From IMG/VR virus record IMGVR_UViG_3300036885_000168, positions 1 through 35,422 of that record: 35,422 nucleotides of DNA. One strand, 5' to 3'. Each line of letters starts with the position of its first letter. The stretch's first letter is position 1. This stretch comes from a virus. The position numbers were made by a program, and so were the translations under genes. Below the pieces are notes generated by a model that saw only the letters and a program-made list of their open reading frames with translations, had not been told where the DNA came from and ran no database searches. Below, piece after piece: positions 7,828 through 16,032 of the stretch.

Positions 7828-8367
7828 TTACTGTTTTAAGTATTCGATTATTACATAACTGATTGTATACGCACTGTAATTTGTAGCCAAAGTATCGATA
7901 TAAATATAAGTGTCATCCGCGTATAAACTTATATTAGCACCCGCCGCGTCAACATAAGGCAATGGTAAAAACCATAAATTTGGTGGAGCTGCCGGCTTGG
8001 TGGTCCCACCGTAAAACTTGACTACAGAACTTGCTTTATTCAATGGTATGTGATGTTCTACTTTTTTTATTGCCGCATTTGGTAATGCTCCAAAATTAAC
8101 GACAGATCTGTAAACCTGGCGACGATCTTGGGGTGCGCCGGCTATTGGGTTAACGTTGGGATAAAACGTTGCGCCTGTGACAAATTCAGAGGTGTCATAG
8201 ATGCCCGTGTCTTTATTGTTGACCGCTTGCGTTATATTACCCGTATTTTGGTAGAGACGGATAATCAGTTCCTTAAAATCAGAACTATTAACGTCCATCT
8301 TTTTAATTGACTCGGGATCCCAGACATAATTTAAAGGTAAAAACGCACCGACTTCATTGCTTGCCAT
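7828..8367 (-). CDS. conserved podovirus structural protein
   Basis: 179 residues from ATG 8367, overlapping nothing and tightly packed between nozzle and virion genes. The N-terminal part (GAFLPLNYVWDPESIKKMDV, SSDFKELIIRLYQNTGNITQ, NNKDTGIYD) resembles a phage structural protein type I have seen in podovirus tail modules. The rest is beta-rich with a Pro and Trp segment (PPNLWFLPLPYVDAAGANIS), which suggests a jelly-roll or sandwich fold. It probably joins the tail, perhaps as a nozzle or fibre adaptor. No catalytic motif was seen. Confidence 0.55.
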   Translation of the reverse strand: MASNEVGAFLPLNYVWDPESIKKMDVNSSDFKELIIRLYQNTGNITQAVNNKDTGIYDTSEFVTGATFYPNVNPIAGAPQDRRQVYRSVVNFGALPNAAIKKVEHHIPLNKASSVVKFYGGTTKPAAPPNLWFLPLPYVDAAGANISLYADDTYIYIDTLATNYSAYTISYVIIEYLKQ

Positions 8368-8368
8368 A

Positions 8369-10615
8369 TTATCTCACTCTGCTAGATGTTGGCTGACAGT
8401 ACAAAATTAAACCCTGTATCTCGAACGCTGATTCGGATATTAGGGGATTACGCATCTGGTCATCTGAAAAATAAAGATACAATTGGATACAATCGCCTTC
8501 GCCTTGAAAGTAAACAGTATGCCAGAGTTGATCTTGCATCTGTTCCATGCGGTTATAAGTATAAGGTGAAGTCTCCAGAATATTAATTCCCAGATTGGAA
8601 TCAGTATCAACAGCTTCATCAATCAGCGATAGTTCAGTAGAATTAGGATAGTAATCAACCGTTATCTGTCCATTGGTGGTCTTCAGAGCGCAGAAATCGA
8701 CTTTGGCGAGGCTGAAGTTGCGGCCTTGACTGATGTACGGGTTCCACTGTTTTGACAAGATGCCGATTTGGGACACTCTTGCGGCCGTACCGCCTCCTGC
8801 ATATGGGGCAGAAAAAACAGTACCTCCAATGTCAAGAGTATTACCATCAACCACGCTAACTTGATAAATATTTCCATCGAGTCCCGTATTCGTGTTATCG
8901 ATTTTAATATAGTCATCATCTATTAAATTATGATCTATTACGGTCAGTATTGTATCACCACCGATAGCGACTTGTACATCGGTAATATAAAGAGACATGG
9001 CATTACTGGATTCATCAGGGGCGATCTGTAAAATAAAGCCTTGCTGATTACCCGCTATTACTTCACGATAATTAGCCCGTGATACACCACTTGTCCATGT
9101 TAACTGACTCGTTTTCCAGGCAAAATTAGATTCGGCCCAGTTTCTGCCATCGCCTTGCTCAAAATACCCAAAAGCGGTAAATGAATCATCAAAAAAAGCC
9201 CAAGAGTTATTGCGATAGTTATATGCTAATATCGTATCGGGATAAAGCGTAGCGCTATCTTGAGCGTTCATCGGCGCTGCCCAATAAACCATCTCGGTTT
9301 TAAAATCTCTTATGCCCGCTATGCGTTTAACCGCGTCAGTTTTATGCACAAGCGCAAATACTTCATCCGGTATTTTTTGGTCGATTCTTTCCACATTTGA
9401 TCCATTGCAGGCCTGGATGCCAGTTGTGCCTATTCCCAGTACCACCGTATCAAACGGTACAACTGAAAAAGTCCCTTCGACTCCCAGTTCAGTGTTTAAC
9501 TTATTCCAGACAAAAGGCAGCACCTGATTACCCGTATAGGCTAACTCCCACGTAGATCGCTCAAAATAAACGATTAATCTGTCCTTGATGAACTGCGCCG
9601 AGACTATCTGTTCCGTTGTCGGTGCGTCAATATAGCCGCCTCCCGTGGCATAGTTGCCTCCATTGGTTACATTTGGTTCCCACCAAGCAGTTGTTGCTAG
9701 TGGACTTGCCGAATGACTAAATCTACATCTGTTAACATACGCGGCGTTTGTATTATGGCCCGAGCCGTCATCCGCGCCCGTGGATTCTATTGTATTAAGC
9801 ATAATAAGACGATTCTTAAAAGGCAGAATAATTCTGGCCGTTTTAATTGCTCGTGGATATGTAGGACTATTATTAGGATTTATGACCCCTAAAGGTGTTG
9901 TAAATGTAGCCCAAGCAGTTCCGTCATAGTACCAAATAGGATCATCAGTAGCGCCTGGCGTTCCAATTGTCGCGTTAAAGTTAGAAGTGAATAAAGCAAT
10001 TTGTCCTGGACTTGTTCCTTGCCAATTACATGACCAGAAAAAATCAGTATTATCTCCGTTAAATTGTGTAGTCGGGCCAAACTGTACCCATTCACCGCCC
10101 GAATATTGATAAACAAACTGAGTATCAAACGCGTAAGCCGTATGATTATTGATCGCTCCCGCTTCATACATCGTCAAACCCATAACGGGCTCAGATGGAT
10201 AAAAGTACGCGGTAGTAGTTGGCGTAGCGCCTACAAAGACAAATGCTCCATTAGCTAGATTAAACGTGCAAGTCGAAGCTAATCCCGTTGTGTACATTGG
10301 ATTAGCGCCCGCGGCCGCATTATAGACCGTAAAGATCTCTGTGCCGATAGAGAATGATTGCCCCACTTTAAAGATCGATCCTGGAGCTGTGCCTGATAGA
10401 TTGCCGCTGCCATTAGTAGATCCTAAGACTACGCTAAGTCTGGATTCGAGTTGAGTATCGCCTGTAAGCAATGATCCGAATCTTTTGCGGATACGGCCAC
10501 GAAAGATGTAGGCGTTATCTAATTGAGCCATCGCGTCATCGGGAATCTGCCAAACGGGTAGGTCTGTTTGCAGTCCTGTGTTTATTGGAGCTATGAGAAA
10601 GCGATCGTATGGCAT
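8369..10615 (-). CDS. tail nozzle / tail stabilisation protein candidate
   Basis: 748 residues from ATG 10615. The start (MPYDRFLIAPINTGLQTDLP, then PDDAMAQLDNAYIFRGRIRK) is characteristic of phage tail nozzle or stabilisation proteins of the P22 gp10 and T7 gp12 functional class. The body has repeated short beta segments with Trp and Tyr, consistent with a propeller or barrel. Around residues 540-610 an inserted domain (LTVIDHNLIDDDYIKIDN, VVDGNTLDIGG) resembles the FCCH-like domain also seen in two head genes of this phage. It lies between connector and fibre genes, as expected for the distal tail tube. Confidence 0.7.
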   Translation of the reverse strand: MPYDRFLIAPINTGLQTDLPVWQIPDDAMAQLDNAYIFRGRIRKRFGSLLTGDTQLESRLSVVLGSTNGSGNLSGTAPGSIFKVGQSFSIGTEIFTVYNAAAGANPMYTTGLASTCTFNLANGAFVFVGATPTTTAYFYPSEPVMGLTMYEAGAINNHTAYAFDTQFVYQYSGGEWVQFGPTTQFNGDNTDFFWSCNWQGTSPGQIALFTSNFNATIGTPGATDDPIWYYDGTAWATFTTPLGVINPNNSPTYPRAIKTARIILPFKNRLIMLNTIESTGADDGSGHNTNAAYVNRCRFSHSASPLATTAWWEPNVTNGGNYATGGGYIDAPTTEQIVSAQFIKDRLIVYFERSTWELAYTGNQVLPFVWNKLNTELGVEGTFSVVPFDTVVLGIGTTGIQACNGSNVERIDQKIPDEVFALVHKTDAVKRIAGIRDFKTEMVYWAAPMNAQDSATLYPDTILAYNYRNNSWAFFDDSFTAFGYFEQGDGRNWAESNFAWKTSQLTWTSGVSRANYREVIAGNQQGFILQIAPDESSNAMSLYITDVQVAIGGDTILTVIDHNLIDDDYIKIDNTNTGLDGNIYQVSVVDGNTLDIGGTVFSAPYAGGGTAARVSQIGILSKQWNPYISQGRNFSLAKVDFCALKTTNGQITVDYYPNSTELSLIDEAVDTDSNLGINILETSPYTYNRMEQMQDQLWHTVYFQGEGDCIQLYLYFSDDQMRNPLISESAFEIQGLILYCQPTSSRVR

Positions 10616-10627
10616 GGTGTGCCTTTC

Positions 10628-11152
10628 TTATATTTTACCTGTAACGAAAACATAAGCGCTTTGATTCTTGGAGCTGGCATTGTATACCGTAACATTAGCA
10701 TTTGTAATATTTGTAATCGACATGGGACTGTTAGGCTCATTTCCGGCACCTCCACTAACATAAGCGGAGACCTGTGCATTAAACGGCACACCTGTAAAAC
10801 CAGGAAATCCCGCTATAGCAAATGTATAAGTCGCGTGCGCTCCGTGGCCTACCGCAAAATATCCCCATCGCATTAAAATGCCACAAGGCAGAAGACACCA
10901 TCCATCATCAGCCTTGCCTGCCGTTGTGATATCGATATCAGCCGCCGATGTCTTTATATGTAATTTATTACCCGCGGCAGAATATAAAGCCATGGTATTG
11001 ATTGGCACAGTAGGAGCAGCCGTATTGCCTAAAGTTAAAGTTTTTGAAGTTGGGTTTACGATAGTTGCCAAAGCGATAAAGTTGTTTTTTAGATCCGCTT
11101 GCGATTTTGATAACAAATCGGTCGCGTTTGGTATGTTTGCTTGGTAAGGCAT
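10628..11152 (-). CDS. tail fibre / tip protein with gp53-like C-terminal domain
   Basis: 174 residues from ATG 11152, two bases after the stop of a small membrane ORF, so probably translationally coupled. The N-terminus (NIPNATDLLSKSQADLKNNF) is of the type that begins many phage fibre-like proteins. Residues 80-174 carry GWCLLPCGILMRWGYFAVG and a beta-rich remainder, matching the C-terminal domain found in phage tail fibres (gp53-like). I infer a minor tail fibre or tip. It lies unusually far from the main fibre cluster, between the connector and the nozzle. Confidence 0.65.
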   Translation of the reverse strand: MPYQANIPNATDLLSKSQADLKNNFIALATIVNPTSKTLTLGNTAAPTVPINTMALYSAAGNKLHIKTSAADIDITTAGKADDGWCLLPCGILMRWGYFAVGHGAHATYTFAIAGFPGFTGVPFNAQVSAYVSGGAGNEPNSPMSITNITNANVTVYNASSKNQSAYVFVTGKI

Positions 11153-11154
11153 AA

Positions 11155-11241
11155 TCAGTCCATATCGTTAACTAGTAAAAGAACAAAACCGATAAACAGT
11201 ACGATAACGGTTGAAAATACTATTAAACTAAAATAAGCCAC
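11155..11241 (-). CDS. 28-residue membrane protein between connector and tail genes
   Basis: GTG 11241 lies eight bases after a perfect GGAGGAGG (11251-11258), inside the end of the connector gene. The frame encodes MAYFSLIVFSTVIVLFIG followed by FVLLLVNDMD, almost all one transmembrane helix with an acidic end. It ends two bases before the next ATG. The strong ribosome binding site and the tight coupling argue that it is real. Its role is unknown; a membrane peptide from the late operon could be holin- or antiholin-like. Confidence 0.55.
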   Translation of the reverse strand: MAYFSLIVFSTVIVLFIGFVLLLVNDMD

Positions 11242-12253
11242 CGCTAAACCCTCCTCCGGTTATGGTATTACCTTGTTCACTATAAATAGTTGAAACACGT
11301 TCATTACTCATCTGGATTATGGTCTTTCTATTGACCAGTCTTTCTTGGTGCTTAAACTCAGGCAAAATCAACATGATGCTGTCTTGATCGAGTCGATCCT
11401 CAAAAACTTTTTTAGCCGCTCCATAAGCTATGTACTGCCACCAGTTAGCCAGATCGGGGGATTGAGAAGTTGAAAGCAACTCAGTCGGTCTTACATATGC
11501 TTCAAGTTCGATTCTGTATGGCATATCCGGCACAGGTCTGACCAGAAAATAATCATCAAAATAAAGTATGGCTTGAGGTCTTGCCGGTACATAAGGTATA
11601 GCCTGGCAATAGATTTGCTGACCGGCGGCTGGCGGATCAATCAAAATGATTTGATAGACGCCTGTTACATAATTTAGAGAGCCATAAACAATTGATGGAA
11701 AATTAGGGATTATTAAGTTAGCGTTTTGCGTAGGGTATCCGGTAGTCGGATCAATGATTGGACTATCTATCAACACTATCGCGTTATTATTAACATCAAT
11801 AGATGTAAACGTTACATTATTTTGCACGACAGGTTTAGCCGCTAAAGTACCTGAAAATAAAGTAGTAATCCCGTCGCCAACTCCAACTTGTTCAGTATTA
11901 TTCAGCAAGGGATAAGCGTTAAAAAACTGCTCTTGATTTTGTGAAAAGAATACTTGATATCCCGCCACGTAACATGGAGGATGCACGGTCGAATATTGAT
12001 TTATAAAGTTATAAAGCGGATCAGTAGGATTAACCGTATTATTCTGATATTTATCCACATATGGCGAGGTATAAAATACAATATTGTCCCGTAAGTCAAA
12101 TAACCTTAATGTTTCAGGCATATCGTACAGTACAAAATTATTAACATACTGATCTATGTCCGCGTCGGATAACTGTGAAGTCGATGGACTTCTGGTTAAT
12201 CGTCGAACTTTAATGCGTATCTGCTCTAAAGTCGACAGTGTATTATCTGGCAT
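11228..12253 (-). CDS. head-tail connector / tail adaptor protein
   Basis: 341 residues from ATG 12253. The helical N-terminus (STLEQIRIKVRRLTRSPSTS, then LSDADIDQYVNNFVLYDMPE) is a pattern I recognise in podovirus ring or adaptor proteins that dock under the portal. The middle is a beta domain (VGVGDGITTLFSGTLA, NYVTGVYQIILIDPPAAG), and the C-terminal part returns to helix (WWQYIAYGAAKKVFEDRL, QERLVNRKTIIQMSNERV). This helix-beta-helix order suits a ring protein. It is followed downstream by tail genes and preceded by small head proteins, as expected for the head-tail junction. Functional analogues are P22 gp4 and T7 gp11. Confidence 0.65.
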   Translation of the reverse strand: MPDNTLSTLEQIRIKVRRLTRSPSTSQLSDADIDQYVNNFVLYDMPETLRLFDLRDNIVFYTSPYVDKYQNNTVNPTDPLYNFINQYSTVHPPCYVAGYQVFFSQNQEQFFNAYPLLNNTEQVGVGDGITTLFSGTLAAKPVVQNNVTFTSIDVNNNAIVLIDSPIIDPTTGYPTQNANLIIPNFPSIVYGSLNYVTGVYQIILIDPPAAGQQIYCQAIPYVPARPQAILYFDDYFLVRPVPDMPYRIELEAYVRPTELLSTSQSPDLANWWQYIAYGAAKKVFEDRLDQDSIMLILPEFKHQERLVNRKTIIQMSNERVSTIYSEQGNTITGGGFSGGLF

Positions 12254-12268
12254 ACTACTTCCTAGACT

Positions 12269-12637
12269 CTAAACTCTACCCGTATCTTGCACGGCAGCCG
12301 TTAACATGCCGTTATCTTCTCCAATTGGAACTACCTGGGCGCATACATCCCACAAAGGGGTAATATTGGGATCCAAGACCACAACATAGGGATCCATTTG
12401 GCTTGTATCAATGCTTATAAAGAACGTGCTTGGGCTGGTTACGGTTATAGTTCCCGTTAAATGGTTCGCCGCCTGCATCCCCCTAGGCTCGGGGATATCC
12501 AATCTGACTACCGTTCCCGATAGGTATCCATGTGGATTAATGGTAGTCACCAATGCCTGAGCGGCATTGGTGATTGATTGAATATTTCTGCGAGCGGGCG
12601 CAAACTTAGGATCAGCAACTTCCCATGTGTTATACAT
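12269..12637 (-). CDS. small head protein with FCCH-like domain
   Basis: 122 residues from ATG 12637. Nearly the whole protein is one beta domain: LVTTINPHGYLSGTVVRLDI, then PRGMQAANHLTGTITVTSPS and TFFISIDTSQMDPYV. The same arrangement (hydrophobic strand, PHGY or DHGY, G-M, a TFxIxxDTS strand) occurs in the 319-residue virion protein upstream, and the ends (VPIGEDNGM and VKPVGEDSVV) also match. I infer a stripped-down homologue of that domain, probably a head decoration or connector accessory subunit. It packs within two bases of the preceding gene. Confidence 0.6.
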   Translation of the reverse strand: MYNTWEVADPKFAPARRNIQSITNAAQALVTTINPHGYLSGTVVRLDIPEPRGMQAANHLTGTITVTSPSTFFISIDTSQMDPYVVVLDPNITPLWDVCAQVVPIGEDNGMLTAAVQDTGRV

Positions 12638-12638
12638 G

Positions 12639-13079
12639 TTATAACCCCGTAAGTTCTGCCGTTACGATCTGATGACCTTCTTCAGTTAAATCATCGATAT
12701 CTACAAACTCCAAAGATTGAAATCCGAAACGCCTGACCCATTGTCCGATCTTCATTACAGGATTACCGAATTCATCTTGTATATATGAATGCACGGGATA
12801 TTTGCCGTTCTTATTTAAATGCTTGGCTACTCCCAGCGGCAATGTATACACCACACCATCTACAAGATCGAAGCGTTCAACTTCATCCTCTTTGTAGGCT
12901 CGGTAGTTAAAGCTAACGGAGCCACCTGGGACTTCGTAAAAACGAAAAATTCCCTTCACTGGCTCACGATCTTTATCGCGCTGGTACTTTAGGTTAACTT
13001 TTGGTTTCTTCTCGCTTGTAGGTGATTTTGGAGTTGTTTCTACAACCGTATTTAAATTTTCAAATTTCTTCTCTGCCAT
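12639..13079 (-). CDS. virion-associated protein, unknown family
   Basis: 146 residues from ATG 13079, behind AGGAGATAGTA. Residues 1-35 are charged and low in order (TTPKSPTSEKKPKVNLKYQR). The rest is a compact mixed domain (KGIFRFYEVPGGSVSFNYRA, YTLPLGVAKHLNKNGKYPVH, GQWVRRFGFQSLEFVD). Proteins of this form lie beside capsid genes in related phages, but I cannot give a family. A terminator-like hairpin directly upstream separates it from the capsid and decoration transcript. Confidence 0.55.
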   Translation of the reverse strand: MAEKKFENLNTVVETTPKSPTSEKKPKVNLKYQRDKDREPVKGIFRFYEVPGGSVSFNYRAYKEDEVERFDLVDGVVYTLPLGVAKHLNKNGKYPVHSYIQDEFGNPVMKIGQWVRRFGFQSLEFVDIDDLTEEGHQIVTAELTGL

Positions 13080-13092
13080 TACTATCTCCTAG

Positions 13093-13117
13093 AAAAAGGG
13101 GTGAGCCATCCCACCCC
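13093..13117 (-). terminator. intrinsic terminator after the decoration gene
   Basis: Read leftward: GGGGTG (13117-13112), an eight-base loop, CACCCC (13103-13098), then TTTTT (13097-13093). This is a textbook hairpin with a U tract, placed between the 319-residue virion gene and the next small gene. It would let capsid and decoration RNA be made in excess over connector RNA. Confidence 0.7.
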
Positions 13118-13141
13118 CGGGAATTAATATGAATAAGATCT

Positions 13142-14101
13142 CTATAGATTCTCTGACTTACCGGCTACCCAGTAAATAACGTCACCTTGCACACCCGCAG
13201 GAGACTGTACTCCCGCTGCAAGTTGAATCCCGATATATCCTGTGTTGATGGTTGCATCAGCCAGCACGTTAGGCGCAACGACTGAATCCTCACCAACAGG
13301 CTTTACAATTGCATAGTTGCAAGGCACATTAGCCGCTAATGGGAATGTGAATGCAGTAAATGCGGAAGTATCAACATTAATCGAGAATGTTCCCGCGTTG
13401 ATAACTGTTACTGTTGCCTGGACATTATCAAGTTCAACCATGCCCTCATCAGCAGGGACGCTGAATCGAACTGATTGACCGGTTGTATATCCATGATCTA
13501 CAAGAGTTGTTACAACTGCCGGATAAGCGGCTGTAATGTTCGCGATGACTCTTTTACGTGGATAATACAGTGCATCAAACGGTACTAAACGATATGTTCC
13601 GGTTGTTGCTGGAAGACCAGGAGCTTGGCTAAGAGCATTAGCCAATGTGAATGTACCTGCTCCAACGCCTGAGATTGTGAAATCCAAGCCGTTCAAGTTG
13701 GCAAATTCAGTATTAGCCAATCTGACAAGTGCGCCGTTAGTCAAGCCGATAATGCCTGCTACGGTAAATACCGGAGCTGCAACGTTTGTACCGGCTGTAA
13801 CCGCGACTTGAGCACCTAGGGCTGTGCTGGATGAATCTATGAGATTGAATCCACCAACAGCAAGAGCGCCGCAAGTTGAAGCAACATAAACCGCACCACC
13901 ATCATATCCTTCGTAGATACCATCATTTACGGGCATACCGCGAAACCATTTAAATGATACGCCGGTAGAGACATCCGAACCTGCTGCCGCAGTTGTGAAG
14001 TTATAAACTTCCATCCAATCAAGATCGGATCGGAGCTGAAGTGTTTGGGCATTTCCGCTAGAGATAAAAGATCCACTTTGAATTATTGTTCCATATGACA
14101 T
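13142..14101 (-). CDS. capsid decoration / virion protein with FCCH-like domains
   Basis: 319 residues from ATG 14101. Residues 1-75 form a beta start (SYGTIIQSGSFISSGNAQTL, DWMEVYNFTTAAAGS, FKWFRGMPVNDG). Residues 95-180 and 190-265 look like two tandem copies of an FCCH-like beta unit (FTVAGIIGLTNGALVRL then AGTFTLAN; VVTTLVDHGYTTGQSVRFSV then AGTFSINVDTSAF). The C-terminus ends in GVQGDVIYWVAGKSENL. It immediately follows the capsid gene. That position and the beta composition suggest an abundant decoration or head-fibre protein. A role in the tail cannot be excluded. Confidence 0.55.
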   Translation of the reverse strand: MSYGTIIQSGSFISSGNAQTLQLRSDLDWMEVYNFTTAAAGSDVSTGVSFKWFRGMPVNDGIYEGYDGGAVYVASTCGALAVGGFNLIDSSSTALGAQVAVTAGTNVAAPVFTVAGIIGLTNGALVRLANTEFANLNGLDFTISGVGAGTFTLANALSQAPGLPATTGTYRLVPFDALYYPRKRVIANITAAYPAVVTTLVDHGYTTGQSVRFSVPADEGMVELDNVQATVTVINAGTFSINVDTSAFTAFTFPLAANVPCNYAIVKPVGEDSVVAPNVLADATINTGYIGIQLAAGVQSPAGVQGDVIYWVAGKSENL

Positions 14102-14118
14102 GATTATTCCTTTCTAGA

Positions 14119-15063
14119 TTACAGAGTGCATCTTAGGTTGATGACCCAAAGATCGTTGGTAATTCTAGGCACTTCCGCGAACTTGTATCCGACCGAGGAA
14201 TTCATAGCCAATGGTCCATCATAGATAGGCGGTCTGTAAATGAACTGCGCTGAATATCCGTCCTGTTCAATACAGGCATAAGCTTCCATACCTACGCAGA
14301 AAATGTTATAAACATTAGCGCCCAGATTGGAAGATGCTGGGGATACGCTGCCAATCGAGCTTACAAGGAAACGTAAATTTCCAATGGAGCCCCATTCGCT
14401 GCGCAATGCATTCATTGGGCTAGGATATTGGTTTTTATGGATAAAGCCGGTTACGTTATCAAGCGATCCGGTTAACTTTGTTGAAGTTAAAGCGAAGTAC
14501 GCATCCCTGACAGGAGCTGTACCGAATTTATTTTCGCCTTCAAGGTTATCCAGAATTGTGTAAGCGTTGTTATCCAATAGAGTTCTTACAACAGTATCGG
14601 TATCCGTACGGGTAATTTCACTTGGATTATCGCCATTAACCCCGTTAACACAATTTATGAATCCTGCCGTGGCAGCTAGCATATCACGTGTTAATTGATC
14701 CTCTGTTTGACGAAGCGAAACTCCAAGACGAGCCGCGCATTCATTTAAGACGGGATCTTGGGATTGTAGAGTTACCTGCTCATTGAGCTGTACGTAAGTT
14801 CCATAAAAACTCATTTTTGCATCTATGTCGATCGCAGTGAGTTGCTGAGCAGGAGGTGTTATTCCTGTGTTGCCCAGTGGAACCATTGCTGTATTTAATG
14901 GATTGTATCTACGCATACGTAGAGTTGTACCACCATTCCTTGGCATCTGTTTTAACATAGCCGGAATCTTGTGGATCATATTTGGCACGGGTACCGACAA
15001 AAGTTTAAAACTAAAACTTTGTTGAACAGGGGCGGGGAGCGAACTCGTAGTTGTTATTGCCAT
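14119..15063 (-). CDS. major capsid protein, N4-gp56 type
   Basis: 314 residues from ATG 15063. The N-terminal arm is followed by IHKIPAMLKQMPRNGGTTLR and MRRYNPLNTAMVPLGN. QLTAIDIDAKMSFYGTYVQL and LNECAARLGVSLRQTEDQLT then match the long-helix and E-loop region of the N4-gp56 capsid family. EWGSIGNLRFLVSS near residue 222 is a family hallmark. Length is a little short for the family. It should form the HK97-like icosahedral shell with the scaffold encoded at 17691. A strong upstream promoter candidate and a structured leader suggest separate high-level expression. Confidence 0.85.
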   Translation of the reverse strand: MAITTTSSLPAPVQQSFSFKLLSVPVPNMIHKIPAMLKQMPRNGGTTLRMRRYNPLNTAMVPLGNTGITPPAQQLTAIDIDAKMSFYGTYVQLNEQVTLQSQDPVLNECAARLGVSLRQTEDQLTRDMLAATAGFINCVNGVNGDNPSEITRTDTDTVVRTLLDNNAYTILDNLEGENKFGTAPVRDAYFALTSTKLTGSLDNVTGFIHKNQYPSPMNALRSEWGSIGNLRFLVSSIGSVSPASSNLGANVYNIFCVGMEAYACIEQDGYSAQFIYRPPIYDGPLAMNSSVGYKFAEVPRITNDLWVINLRCTL

Positions 15064-15157
15064 ATTTATTTCCTAAGTATATAATAAATATATGCATGAG
15101 TAATGATTTTAAGATTTATTTTATATTTCATTATTCTTGCATTGCATTATGTTACTT

Positions 15158-15225
15158 AAGATTGGACGAGAATCTTCCCATACGGGATTTTATACGTCTT
15201 AGATATAAGTTTGACGAGAACTTAT
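15158..15225 (-). promoter_or_regulatory. twin hairpins with identical loops in the capsid-gene leader
   Basis: AAGATT/AATCTT (15158-15176) and ATAAGTT/AACTTAT (15205-15225) are perfect stems with seven-base loops. The loops are GGACGAG and TGACGAG on the plus strand, so CUCGUC is common to both in capsid mRNA. They lie about 95-160 bases upstream of the capsid ATG. The gap 15064-15308 holds these hairpins and the promoter below, and no gene. Confidence 0.5.
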
Positions 15226-15279
15226 GAGAATTTAATCGTCAAGAAGCGAGGGAACGACGCTCGAAATACGTTCAAGTTC

Positions 15280-15309
15280 ATTATATTATTTTCAAAAAAG
15301 GTATTGCAA
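15280..15309 (-). promoter_or_regulatory. promoter candidate for the capsid gene
   Basis: Leftward TTGCAA (15309-15304), an 18-base spacer, then a perfect TATAAT (15285-15280). It overlaps the start codon and ribosome binding site of the divergent HNH gene. It also follows a minus-strand terminator at 15979-16007, so the capsid gene would need its own promoter. Confidence 0.45.
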
Positions 15310-15980
15310 TGCTAGGAAAAAAATTCGGAAGATGGAAAGTATTAAAATTTATAGATATCGATAAACCAGGTAAACATTATGAATGTATATGCGAATGTGG
15401 AAATATAAGATGCATTCCAGGCACTACTCTTCGAGCTGGTCGATCTACCCAATGCTCCGATTGTCAATATGCTAAACTTTATGATCCAGAAAAAATGGTA
15501 GGAATACAATTTGGAAATTGGATGGTTATGGAATATATGGGAGTGAAAAATAAATTACAACAATATAAAAGCAAATGCACCTGCGGAACCATTGGAATAC
15601 ACTATGGAGCAGACTTGAGGGCTGGGAAAAGCACTCAATGCATTAATTGCCATAACAGATCAATTTGCGTTAAACACGGAATGCATGACACCTTAATATA
15701 TGGAGTATGGCAATCCATGTTACAACGATGTGAAAATCCAAATTCTACTAATTTCAATAGATATGGTGGCCGCGGTATCAAAGTGTGCAAAAATTGGCAT
15801 AAATTTGAAAACTTTCTTGAAGATATGGGGACTAGGCCTGAGGGCATGACATTGGATCGTATCGACAATAATGGCAATTATGAACCAAGCAATTGCAGAT
15901 GGATTAGTCATAAAGAAAATTGTCAAAATCGGGGCAGAAAATATAAATTTAAAGATCAAGTTAAAATCCCAAATACATAA
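15309..15980 (+). CDS. HNH homing-type endonuclease with two zinc-ribbon units
   Basis: 223 residues from ATG 15309, behind AAAGG. Two N-terminal units (LGKKFGRWKVLKFIDID, CICECGNIRCIPGTTLRAGR, CSDC; then GIQFGNWMVMEYMGVK, CTCGTIGIHYGADLRAGK, CINC) are DNA-binding zinc ribbons of phage HNH proteins. The C-terminal half (IYGVWQSMLQRCENPN, FNRYGGRGIKVC, MTLDRIDNNGNYEPSNCRWI) is the nuclease-associated part. Such genes are mobile and often insert next to essential phage genes. This one reads against the late operon between the SPFH and capsid genes and is bounded by a terminator and promoter, as expected for a tolerated insertion. No intron boundaries were recognised. Confidence 0.85.
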   Translation: MLGKKFGRWKVLKFIDIDKPGKHYECICECGNIRCIPGTTLRAGRSTQCSDCQYAKLYDPEKMVGIQFGNWMVMEYMGVKNKLQQYKSKCTCGTIGIHYGADLRAGKSTQCINCHNRSICVKHGMHDTLIYGVWQSMLQRCENPNSTNFNRYGGRGIKVCKNWHKFENFLEDMGTRPEGMTLDRIDNNGNYEPSNCRWISHKENCQNRGRKYKFKDQVKIPNT

Positions 15981-16007
15981 AAAAACCACCGTGTTTTAAA
16001 CGGTGGT
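15979..16007 (-). terminator. strong intrinsic terminator, leftward
   Basis: Read leftward: ACCACCGT (16007-16000), seven-base loop, ACGGTGGT (15992-15985), then six Ts (15984-15979). The eight base pairs are perfect. It stops RNA from the SPFH-side operon before it runs antisense through the HNH gene. On the plus strand it lacks a T tract. Confidence 0.8.
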
Positions 16008-16032
16008 CAATGAAAGGAGTTTAGGTCAGTCG

